Below the pieces are notes generated by a model. That model did not search any database, was not told the origin of the DNA, and saw only the letters and a program-made list of their open reading frames with translations. From positions 45,458 through 109,457 of the forward strand of contig NZ_BLIG01000039.1 in NCBI RefSeq assembly GCF_009811415.1: DNA of 64,000 nucleotides, written 5' to 3'. Shown piece after piece: positions 48,347-55,543 of this stretch. The first letter of the stretch is position 1; each line of letters begins with the position of its first letter. Origin of the DNA: Alteromonas sp. KUL106 (lineage in GTDB: Bacteria; Pseudomonadota; Gammaproteobacteria; Enterobacterales; Alteromonadaceae). A program made the position numbers and the translations under genes.

Positions 48347-48646
48347 ATGCTATATATGATTTGTGCTACTGATATCGCGGACAGTTTAGAAAAACGCCTT
48401 GCGGCACGCCCCGCTCACCTTGAGCGTTTAAATGTATTAAAAGAAGCGGGCCGTTTAGTGATGGCTGGTCCCTTCCCTGCTGTGGACAGCCCTGATCCAG
48501 GCCCGGCGGGCTTCACCGGTTCGCTAGTGGTAGCAGAATTTGAGTCGCTAGAAGCAGCCCAGGCATGGGCTGACGCCGACCCGTATATCGAAGCTGGCGT
48601 CTATGAAAGCGTTATAGTTAAGCCTTATAAAAAGGTTCTGCCTTAG
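48347..48646 (+). CDS. yciI: YciI family protein
   Basis: A 99-residue ferredoxin-like fold protein. It has [25 protein letters not shown] with the conserved H and D (here in DPY), [25 protein letters not shown] and [27 protein letters not shown]. YciI proteins relate to muconolactone isomerase-type folds; the cellular role is unclear. Being 4 bp after trpA, it is transcribed with the trp operon. Confidence 0.93.
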   Translation: MLYMICATDIADSLEKRLAARPAHLERLNVLKEAGRLVMAGPFPAVDSPDPGPAGFTGSLVVAEFESLEAAQAWADADPYIEAGVYESVIVKPYKKVLP

Positions 48647-48688
48647 CTCTTTAAACTATCGGTTACATGTTTACTGGTAGCCCTTGTC

Positions 48689-48735
48689 AAAAGCCCCCTA
48701 AAACCGTGTAACAACGGGTTTAGGGGGCTTTTTTG
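48689..48735 (+). terminator. Rho-independent terminator of the trp operon
   Basis: AAGCCCCCTAAAACCG pairs with CGGGTTTAGGGGGCTT (about 16 bp, one imperfection), loop TGTAACAA, followed by a T-run. Confidence 0.92.
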
Positions 48736-48753
48736 TTTGTGATGATTTCTTGT

Positions 48754-48956
48754 GGACAGACACTTATTTGCTCCCTTGGACGCTTATTGTGGACAGACAT
48801 TTAATTTTTCACCTGAATACAGACAATCACTCATCACTAGCGCGGGGCACAAAATACAAATTTAAGCGACGCTTATTCATTAATACCGGCCACAAAGGGC
48901 GTGTACAAGGCGACAAGTTTGTGCAATAAGGTTATGGACAGCCACACAGAAATTGC
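48754..48956 (+). repeat. GGACAGACACT copies downstream of the trp operon
   Basis: Exact copy at 48754 in GTGGACAGACACTTATT and a one-mismatch copy at 48791 (GGACAGACATT), both in the sense of the trp transcript but beyond its terminator. A weaker relative (GGACAGCCACA) is at 48946. The remaining bases up to 49052 show no supported feature. Confidence 0.85.
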
Positions 48957-49052
48957 CGGCAATAGCTATCTTGTATCCTTAGTAGAAAAGCTACTGCGTT
49001 TTTCTGCGGATCTTTTATGCCTTCATTATCAGTTTGAAACCTAACCTTACTT

Positions 49053-49517
49053 TTACAGATCTATCTTTTCGTGCTCACCCATCTCTTCTGGTTTTACCGT
49101 TTTACCAGTTAGCATTTTAAACATGCCCTTTAGTGAAGGGTCTGCATTCCACACTTCTGCATCTATCAGTTCAAAGCGAAGCATCAATAAAGAAGGATCA
49201 TCTCTACCTTTCTCGAACCATGCTTCCACTGGGTTAGACCAATATTTATCAATCACCTCTTTGCGTGATTCAACGGTGAGGTTGCCTCGGATACAAGCAA
49301 ATACGTCGTGACCTTTAGATGCAAAATGAACCATGGCTTTTCCACCTTTAGCAATACGGTTGTCTCGACTGGTGTAGAACCAAAACTCACCATCGGCGTC
49401 TTTATCCAATTGGGCATACATAGGCTCGGCATGCATATCCTCGCTTATCAGACTTACCATGACTTTTGGGCTATCTGACATTGCTTTCCACATTGTTTTC
49501 TTAATATCACTAGACAT
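49053..49517 (-). CDS. Pyridoxamine 5'-phosphate oxidase-fold general stress protein
   Basis: A 154-residue split-barrel flavin/FMN-binding-type protein (general stress protein 26 family): KTMWKAMSDSPKVMVSLIS, EPMYAQLDKDADGEFWFYTSRDNRIAKGG, VHFASKGHDVFACIRGNLTVES and a C-terminal AEVWNADPSLKGMFKMLTGK. Members bind FMN or F420 or related cofactors; the substrate is unknown. AAGGAG lies five bases before the ATG. A GGACAGACACT copy sits about 20 bp upstream, in the probable 5' leader. Confidence 0.88.
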   Translation of the reverse strand: MSSDIKKTMWKAMSDSPKVMVSLISEDMHAEPMYAQLDKDADGEFWFYTSRDNRIAKGGKAMVHFASKGHDVFACIRGNLTVESRKEVIDKYWSNPVEAWFEKGRDDPSLLMLRFELIDAEVWNADPSLKGMFKMLTGKTVKPEEMGEHEKIDL

Positions 49518-49538
49518 AGTTTCTCCTTGTTGAAAGCA

Positions 49539-50100
49539 AGTGTCTGTCCAAAATTACTCTTGAACTAGGCAGTCGGACTGAGCGTATTACTTTCAAATTT
49601 ATGATTCACGTACAGCCTTTTGAACGCACATGGCATGCCAAAGAATTCGCCTTATCCCAGATTCGCTAGTCAATGAATTATTAAGAAATGTGTGCCTCTT
49701 TCTTCAACGCGAGGTAAGCACAGGTTTGGACAGTCACTCAATTCCCTACCTCACCTTCACATATCTAACAGTTAACCCCTAGACAGCCGCTCGACAGTGC
49801 CACAAACGGGGTTTTACTTGGTTTGAAATAAGTTCAGTGGACAGACACTTTTTCAAAATACGGGTAAAGATTACTCACTTCTTAGTCATGTCGAGTCAAT
49901 TCAAATGTTCTAGTTGATTTGAAGCCTGCAAAAGATGCTGTGGACAGAGATTCTATACTCACGCCTGCGGTTTAAAAACGTTTGAGTGTCTGTCCTTATC
50001 TGTACTTATCTTTACTTATCTGTACTTTCCATGCCCGAATGTCATTGCACTCTTTGAGCTAAAACCTCCTCTCACTAATTTCACAAGTCTGTGTCTGTCC
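49539..50100. repeat. GGACAGACACT-rich intergenic region
   Basis: The 737-bp gap contains exact copies at 49539 (-), 49839 (+) and 49985 (-), and one-mismatch copies at 49728 (+, GGACAGTCACT) and 50090 (-, GGACAGACACA). The copy at 49985 is preceded, in its own direction, by four stepwise units: TACAGATAAG, TAAAGATAAG, TACAGATAAG, then GACAGACACT, all at 10-bp steps. A weaker copy, GGACAGAGATT, is at 49942. The last 150 bp before 50255 hold the promoter of the PepSY operon; no ORF was supported in this gap. Confidence 0.88.
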
Positions 50101-50254
50101 ACAGTATATTTCTTTTTGTAAACGTCATTTACTTAAGACTTATATACAGCTTTTACTCTGCGAGGTAGACTAAACCTAGTTCAGAATGGGTTCAGTTAAT
50201 CAAGTTATACTTATCTGTAATTTGACCTGAGTGGGATAATAATTGTGAGGTTGT

Positions 50255-50524
50255 ATGACATTATCGCTTCGTGTTGCAGTAGTTTGTTTAGTGTTAGCGC
50301 TGTCTAACACAGCGTCAGCTTTGGCGTTTCAAGACTCTGGTAGCGATATCTCAAAAAGCGAAGCTGCAGAGCGCGCCCGTGTAGCAGTAGATGGCCGCGT
50401 TTTGAAAGTTGAGCAAACCTCTAAAAACTACCGTGTAAAAGTGCTCAAGAAGTCAGGGCGAGTAGTATCGGTAGACGTAGACAAACGCTCAGGCAAGGTA
50501 AAAACAAGTAAAGATAAGGATTAA
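50255..50524 (+). CDS. Small exported PepSY-domain protein
   Basis: An 89-residue protein with signal peptide (LSLRVAVVCLVLALSNTASALA) and one PepSY-like domain (SKSEAAERARVAVDGRVLKVEQTSKNYRVKVLKKSGRVVSVDVDKRSGKV). Small PepSY proteins often sit beside PhoPQ-type two-component genes, as here, and may sense or modulate periplasmic conditions. The response regulator begins one base after its stop codon. Confidence 0.85.
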   Translation: MTLSLRVAVVCLVLALSNTASALAFQDSGSDISKSEAAERARVAVDGRVLKVEQTSKNYRVKVLKKSGRVVSVDVDKRSGKVKTSKDKD

Positions 50525-50525
50525 C

Positions 50526-51200
50526 ATGCGTATCCTCGTAGCAGAAGACGATAGCAGATTATTAACTCAACTTGATGCGCTCCTTCAGCGGAATGGCTAT
50601 AGCGTAGACCTCGCAGACAATGGCGAACACGCCCTTTTTCTAATCAAAGAATATAGTTACGACCTGGCTATAATCGATATTGGGATGCCCAAGCTTGACG
50701 GCTTTGATGTTATAAGAAAAGCCCGACATGCTGATATTGCGTGCCCCATACTTATTCTTACAGCCAGAGATCGATGGCAAGAAAAGGTAGAAGGCCTCGA
50801 TGCAGGTGCTGACGACTACCTTACCAAACCTTTTCATAATGAAGAGCTACTTGCTCGGACCAAAGCATTAATCAGACGGGCTTCAGGGCAGGCAAATCCC
50901 ACCATTCAGTTTGGCCCTATCACGCTGGATACAGTAACTGAAGAATTATCTCTAAATGGACAGGCTTTGGATTTAACGGCTTACGAGTATAAAGTCATGG
51001 AGTATCTGATGCTGAACCCGCAAAAGGTTATCTCTAAAACGGAGCTAACCGAGCATATTTACGACCAAGATTTCGATTTAGATAGCAATGTTATTGAAGT
51101 TTTCGTGGGAAGGCTGCGTAAAAAACTTGATCCAACTGGTGAATTAAAGCCAATCGAAACCCTTAGAGGCAGAGGCTACAGGATAAATAGAAGTTTATGA
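50526..51200 (+). CDS. OmpR/PhoP-family response regulator
   Basis: A 224-residue regulator. The receiver has acidic pair in LVAEDDSRL, phospho-Asp in LAIIDIGMPKLDGF, Thr in LILTARD and Lys in DDYLTKPFHNEELL. The C-terminal winged helix (TAYEYKVMEYLMLNPQKVISKTELTEHIY ... SNVIEVFVGRLRKKL) is OmpR-type. AAGGA lies five bases before the ATG. It forms an operon with the PepSY gene and the kinase, overlapping the latter by 4 bp (ATGA). Similar to QseB/PhoP regulators; the regulon is unknown. Confidence 0.93.
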   Translation: MRILVAEDDSRLLTQLDALLQRNGYSVDLADNGEHALFLIKEYSYDLAIIDIGMPKLDGFDVIRKARHADIACPILILTARDRWQEKVEGLDAGADDYLTKPFHNEELLARTKALIRRASGQANPTIQFGPITLDTVTEELSLNGQALDLTAYEYKVMEYLMLNPQKVISKTELTEHIYDQDFDLDSNVIEVFVGRLRKKLDPTGELKPIETLRGRGYRINRSL

Positions 51201-52528
51201 GGCAGTTGTCGCTTCGTCTTCGGAGTATCTTTTTAGCGATTGTTCTTTTAGCGTTTTTTGCGCCCTTTACCGTAGTCATTTTGGATGAGGCTTACACTGA
51301 TAGTTTAACGCAAGCCAAAATGAGTGAGCTTCGGTTGATGAACTTAGGTCTTTTGTCTGCTTTTGAACTCGATGGCGATGTGCCCTACATGCCTGAGGTA
51401 TTATACGAAGAGCAGTTGAACCTTCCTGGCTCAGGCTATCTCGGTATAATCGTTTTTAGAGGCGAAGTTATTTGGCAATCAGCTTCTGCTATTGAATACA
51501 CGTTTTCACCACCTGAAATAAACGTTGCTGTTGGGAATGAATTGTTTTTGGATTCCTATACACCTACGTTTGAAGAAAATTCTCAGTTTTTTGTTTATGC
51601 CTTTACTGCAGAATTTGCTTCAAGTAGAGACTTCGAACCCGTTCGGTTTTATATATTTAACAACAAAGCACTTTTTGAAGCTGAGCGAAACACGTTCTTA
51701 GACACAACTTGGCAATGGATTTTCACTCTCTGCACAGTACTTCTTATCTTTATTGTCATTGGGATCAGCTTAGTTCTTCTTCCTGTTAGAAAATTAATTG
51801 AAGAGATTTCACAAACTTCAAGCGGACATAAACGACAGTTGGAGTTTCGCTATCCTGTTGAGTTTGACTCTCTAAAACAGTCTATTAATGGGTTACTTCA
51901 AACCGAGGCTGCTCAGAGAGCGAGATATAAAAACAGCCTAGGAGACTTAGCACATAGTTTGAAAACGCCTCTAGCTGTGGCATCAGGGGCTAGCAATTTG
52001 CCCGTCGAAGTACACGAAGCACTGCAGCAGATAGACAAAATCATTAAACGACAGCTAAAAAGAGCGAGTGCAGGCAAATCTGGTTGGCAACAAGCTATCA
52101 ATGTTTCACCTATTTTAAACAAACTTGCCGATGCGATGGACAAAGTTTATCAGGATAAAACGCTAACTATTGAATTGGATATTGAAGAGCATCTCCAGTT
52201 TAAAGGAGACGAGACTGACTTCATGGAGCTTTGCGGCAACCTTCTAGATAACGCATGCAAAGCGGCAAACAATAGCGTAATTGTAGCAATAGAGAAAAGC
52301 GCCGGGTGGCTTACAATAAAAGTTGAAGACGACGGTCCAGGTATCCCCGACGACAAAAAGGTACTTTTATTGGAACGAGGAACCCGCCTCGATACCTACA
52401 CCGAAGGTCATGGAATAGGTATGGCGCTAGCTGCTGACTTAGTTTCTATCTATGAAGGTAGAATGCTGATTGAGGATAGTTCGCTCGGTGGCGCGCGCAT
52501 CGTTATTCAATTTCCCAATCACGATTAG
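51197..52528 (+). CDS. PhoQ-like sensor histidine kinase
   Basis: A 443-residue inner membrane kinase with two transmembrane helices (IFLAIVLLAFFAPFTVVIL and WIFTLCTVLLIFIVIGISLVLLP) enclosing a periplasmic sensor of about 150 residues. The phospho-His lies in SLGDLAHSLKTPLAVASGAS, the N-box in LCGNLLDNACKAANN, and G boxes in VEDDGPGIPDD and EGHGIGMALAADL. The ALAHSLKTPLAV pattern and layout resemble PhoQ. It should phosphorylate the preceding regulator; the signal is unknown. Confidence 0.92.
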   Translation: MRQLSLRLRSIFLAIVLLAFFAPFTVVILDEAYTDSLTQAKMSELRLMNLGLLSAFELDGDVPYMPEVLYEEQLNLPGSGYLGIIVFRGEVIWQSASAIEYTFSPPEINVAVGNELFLDSYTPTFEENSQFFVYAFTAEFASSRDFEPVRFYIFNNKALFEAERNTFLDTTWQWIFTLCTVLLIFIVIGISLVLLPVRKLIEEISQTSSGHKRQLEFRYPVEFDSLKQSINGLLQTEAAQRARYKNSLGDLAHSLKTPLAVASGASNLPVEVHEALQQIDKIIKRQLKRASAGKSGWQQAINVSPILNKLADAMDKVYQDKTLTIELDIEEHLQFKGDETDFMELCGNLLDNACKAANNSVIVAIEKSAGWLTIKVEDDGPGIPDDKKVLLLERGTRLDTYTEGHGIGMALAADLVSIYEGRMLIEDSSLGGARIVIQFPNHD

Positions 52529-52588
52529 TCTTTTTATGCAGTAACGTGTGTTGAGAAATTACTTATCGAGGCCGTTATTTTCAGTATT

Positions 52589-52846
52589 GGACAGTGAGAC
52601 AGTGGACACACACTCAAAAATTCGAAAGCTGTTTGAAACTGGATGCAAAATCGTAAAATCGGACAGTCACTTGTTATTCTGGTAGTCGACTCTCCGCTTT
52701 ATGAAAATCGCTACAAACTCATAAGTGTCTGTTCCTTTTATCGCTTACTGTTCTTAGTTATGTAAACACCGGATTCAAATCGGACAGACACTTCATTTAC
52801 TTGCACTCCTCGTTCCCTTAACAATAAAACAAACAAGTGTCTGTCC
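52589..52846. repeat. GGACAGACACT copies between convergent genes
   Basis: Exact copies at 52782 (+) and 52836 (-), one-mismatch copies at 52604 (+, GGACACACACT), 52661 (+, GGACAGTCACT) and 52734 (-, GAACAGACACT). The plus copies are in the sense of the kinase transcript and the minus copies in the sense of the AI-2E-type permease transcript, so each lies sense-oriented in the 3' region of its own gene. No classical terminator is seen in this 337-bp gap. Confidence 0.85.
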
Positions 52847-52865
52847 CTTTTAACTCATTCTGAAA

Positions 52866-53906
52866 TTAAGAGGCAGACTTTTCACCTTCACTCGATAACA
52901 ACACAGCAAGCCACTTACTTTCTTCGCGGGACTCAAGAGCTATCTTTACTACCATGGTTAACGGTACTGAAAGCAGCATTCCAACTGTACCTAGCAACCA
53001 ACCCCAAAATATTAAAGAAAGAAATACCACGAGTGTAGACAGTCCCATGCCCTTACCCATTAATTTAGGCTCCACCATATTACCCATGATGGTATTAACA
53101 AGCACAAAGCCAAGTGCAGCAAAACCTGCTGAAGCTGGACCAAGCTGCACAAACGCAATCAATACTGCTGGCACTGCAGCAATAATAGAGCCTATGTTTG
53201 GAATGAAGTTGAGCATGAACGCCAAAACTGCCCAAAGCATGAAATGGTCTACGCCCATGACATACAACCAAACTCCAATGATTAGGCCTGTCCCTAGACT
53301 GACTACCGTTTTTATCGCTAAGTAACTGTTTACAGAGCGAATAAACCTGTCGATATGCTTAAGTTTCATGCCAGGGTCTGCAAGCGCAATATGCAATCGG
53401 CGAGGAATACTGTCTGCCTCAAAAAGCATGAAAATAACAGTAAGAAGAATAAGGAAGAGGTTTGAGAGCACGCCGCCCATTCCGCTAATAAAATTCGTTG
53501 CCACCGACATCGCCGTTGCTGGGTCAAGGTGTGATGCAATTAACTCTCTATTGATGTGAATGTTTAATTCAGCCAATTTCGACACAACCCAAGCAAACTC
53601 TGTATCAAGCTTACTTCTATATTCTGGCAAGTTTTCTCTAAACTCGGTCATTGACTGACCAACTAATCCAGCTAAAAGAAAACCAAAAACGACGATAAGT
53701 AGTATAACAAAGGTGATAGAAAGCCATTTAGGCACGCCAAATTTCGAGGTCCAGCGTATGATTGGACTACACGCGATCGCTATAAAAATAGAAAGAAAAA
53801 ACGGGACCATGATCGTACTGGCGGCTTTGACACCGGCCATTACAACCACAAGACATGCTAATACGATAAGAATTTTTGCTGTTGGCGAGCGTAGTTCCAT
53901 TGACAT
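52866..53906 (-). CDS. AI-2E/PerM family permease
   Basis: A 346-residue inner membrane protein with about eight hydrophobic helices. It has the family pattern: ILIVLACLVVVMAGVKAASTIMVPFFLSIFIAIACSPIIRWTSKFG, then AVLAFMLNFIPNIGSIIAAVPAV, and LGFVLVNTIMGNMVEPKLMGKGMGLSTLVVFLSLIFWGWLLG. Members export autoinducer-2 or act in Na+/Li+ efflux. The substrate here is unknown. The start may be the second ATG at 53900; no clear ribosome site separates them. Confidence 0.9.
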   Translation of the reverse strand: MSMELRSPTAKILIVLACLVVVMAGVKAASTIMVPFFLSIFIAIACSPIIRWTSKFGVPKWLSITFVILLIVVFGFLLAGLVGQSMTEFRENLPEYRSKLDTEFAWVVSKLAELNIHINRELIASHLDPATAMSVATNFISGMGGVLSNLFLILLTVIFMLFEADSIPRRLHIALADPGMKLKHIDRFIRSVNSYLAIKTVVSLGTGLIIGVWLYVMGVDHFMLWAVLAFMLNFIPNIGSIIAAVPAVLIAFVQLGPASAGFAALGFVLVNTIMGNMVEPKLMGKGMGLSTLVVFLSLIFWGWLLGTVGMLLSVPLTMVVKIALESREESKWLAVLLSSEGEKSAS

Positions 53907-53979
53907 TTTGTGCTACATTCCTGACTGAAACGACAACACTTTACAACGACTTATAAACAACTACAAACAAGAGAATTCA

Positions 53980-54348
53980 ATGAACTTTAATCTTGCCACT
54001 ATTAAAATTAAAAACTTAAGACTACGCACATACATTGGCATCAATGAAGATGAAATAAAAAACAAGCAGGACGTTGTTGTTAATGTAAAAATCGATTATG
54101 ACGCTGAAAAAGCGACAAACACCGACGATATGAGTGACGCGCTAAATTATAAAACGATTACAAAGGCGATCATTAAACTCGTCGAAGACAATCGCTTTTC
54201 CCTCTTAGAAAAGCTTACCGCCGATGTACTAAGTATTGCCGCAGAACATTCTTCGGTGCGCTACGCTGAGGTAGAGGTCGATAAGCCACATGCCCTTAGA
54301 TTTTCTGATTCCGTATCCCTAACATTATCTTGCAATAAGTCTGAATAG
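53980..54348 (+). CDS. folX: Dihydroneopterin triphosphate 2'-epimerase
   Basis: A 122-residue FolB/FolX-fold protein: [66 protein letters not shown] and [20 protein letters not shown]. The tail HALRFSDSV is characteristic of FolX rather than the aldolase FolB. It makes dihydromonapterin triphosphate, precursor of tetrahydromonapterin. Followed after 23 bp by a yfcH homologue, as in E. coli. Confidence 0.92.
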   Translation: MNFNLATIKIKNLRLRTYIGINEDEIKNKQDVVVNVKIDYDAEKATNTDDMSDALNYKTITKAIIKLVEDNRFSLLEKLTADVLSIAAEHSSVRYAEVEVDKPHALRFSDSVSLTLSCNKSE

Positions 54349-54371
54349 ATCCACAACCCTAGGAGCTAATT

Positions 54372-55268
54372 GTGAACATTCTTTTGACCGGTGGAACAGG
54401 GCTTATTGGAAGTGAATTTATTAAGAGATATTCAAATAAACATCGCTTCACCGTTGTCTCTCGTGACGTGGGTAGAGCAAAAAGCAAATTAGGGACTCGC
54501 GTAGAGGTTGTTGAGAACGTTTCTTCGATAAAAAATTTCGAGAGTTTCGATGCTGTCATAAATTTAGCCGGTGAGCCTATCGCCGATAAGCGATGGACAG
54601 ACACTCAAAAGAAAATCATTTGCGATAGCCGCTGGGATATCACTTCTGACTTAGTCGCAAAAATAAACAGCAGCGAGACGCCTCCTTCTGTTTTTTTATC
54701 AGGATCTGCTATCGGTTATTATGGCAGTCAAGGAGACTTGATTGTAACTGAAGAAACATCACCTCACAGCGAGTTCACCCATGAGCTATGTGCAAAATGG
54801 GAAGCTATTGCTAACAGCGTAGACCAAACAAAAACTCGTGTGGTAACGCTTCGTACAGGTGTGGTACTTACGGAAAAAGGCGGTGCACTTGGGAGAATGG
54901 CACTACCGTTCAAATTAGGTGCTGGAGGTACACTCGGGAGTGGAAATCAGTATCTGGCATGGATCCATTTACGTGACATGGTGCGTGCTATTGCGTTTTT
55001 GCTCGACAATAGTGATTGCTCCGGCGCGTTCAACTTAACTGCTCCGGAACCCGTCACAAATAAGACGTTCTCCAAAGCTCTTGCAAAATCACTTAACAGG
55101 CCATGCCTTTTCAATGTACCTAGCTTTGTTATGAAAGTCGCGATGGGAGAATCATCAAAAATGATACTGGAAGGACAACGAGTCATTCCTCAAAAACTCA
55201 CCGCTGCTGGGTTTAAGTTTGATTTCCCTTCTATCGATGAGGCACTTGGCGAAATATATAACGCTTAA
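54372..55268 (+). CDS. yfcH: TIGR01777 family NAD-dependent epimerase-like protein (YfcH)
   Basis: A 298-residue SDR-extended protein: MNILLTGGTGLIGSEFIKRY (nucleotide fold), INLAGEPIADKRWTD, SGSAIGYYGSQGD, VTLRTGVVLTEKGGALGRMALPFKLGAGGTLGSGNQYLAWIHLRD and TAPEPVTNKTF. The start codon is GTG at 54372 with AGGAG six bases before. It follows folX as in E. coli. The substrate is unknown. A GGACAGACACT copy encodes WTDT at residues 75-78, a position where a similar WTD/WT sequence is common in the family, so part of the match could be ancestral. Confidence 0.9.
   Translation: MNILLTGGTGLIGSEFIKRYSNKHRFTVVSRDVGRAKSKLGTRVEVVENVSSIKNFESFDAVINLAGEPIADKRWTDTQKKIICDSRWDITSDLVAKINSSETPPSVFLSGSAIGYYGSQGDLIVTEETSPHSEFTHELCAKWEAIANSVDQTKTRVVTLRTGVVLTEKGGALGRMALPFKLGAGGTLGSGNQYLAWIHLRDMVRAIAFLLDNSDCSGAFNLTAPEPVTNKTFSKALAKSLNRPCLFNVPSFVMKVAMGESSKMILEGQRVIPQKLTAAGFKFDFPSIDEALGEIYNA
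54595..54605 (+). repeat. GGACAGACACT copy inside yfcH
   Basis: Exact copy on the coding strand; encodes Thr-Asp-Thr (76-78) after the conserved RW. Confidence 0.8.
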
Positions 55269-55299
55269 TTCAGTCGCCAAACTTCTTCTTGCGTAATGT

Positions 55300-55337
55300 G
55301 GACAGGCACTTAATTTAAAAAGAAAGTGACTGTCCAC
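55300..55337. repeat. Imperfect inverted pair of the repeat word
   Basis: GTGGACAGGCACTT (core at 55300, +) and AAGTGACTGTCCAC (core at 55325, -) can form a 14-bp hairpin with one mismatch at position 7 of the core. It lies just after yfcH, between it and the convergent permease gene. Confidence 0.75.
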
Positions 55338-55468
55338 ATTTATTGCTCAGCGTTTTAACGATTAACTTTGCCCAGACACTAGCCTAACAAACTTCTATTT
55401 TTGTCGAAGAAGCGTTCCGCTCAAGTTTTTAGTAAAAACCACAGTTTCATAAAAAGCGAATCTGCCTG

Positions 55469-55503
55469 TGGACAGACACTCAACGCAATCGAGTGTCTGT
55501 CCA
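55469..55503. repeat. Perfect inverted pair of TGGACAGACACTC
   Basis: TGGACAGACACTC (55469-55481) and GAGTGTCTGTCCA (55491-55503) are perfect 13-bp arms around a 9-nt loop. It sits 40 bp from the end of the minus-strand permease gene, in the gap between convergent genes, and could act as a hairpin in both transcripts. This is the REP-like form of the element. Confidence 0.92.
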
Positions 55504-55543
55504 TTCTATGCAGTCCGTGCATTTTGCAAAAGCACAAAAACAC

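Noticed and set aside
48481..48497. GGACAGCCCTG in yciI as a repeat copy
   Set aside because: It encodes the conserved VDSPDPG motif of YciI, so protein conservation explains it, and it differs from the word at several positions.
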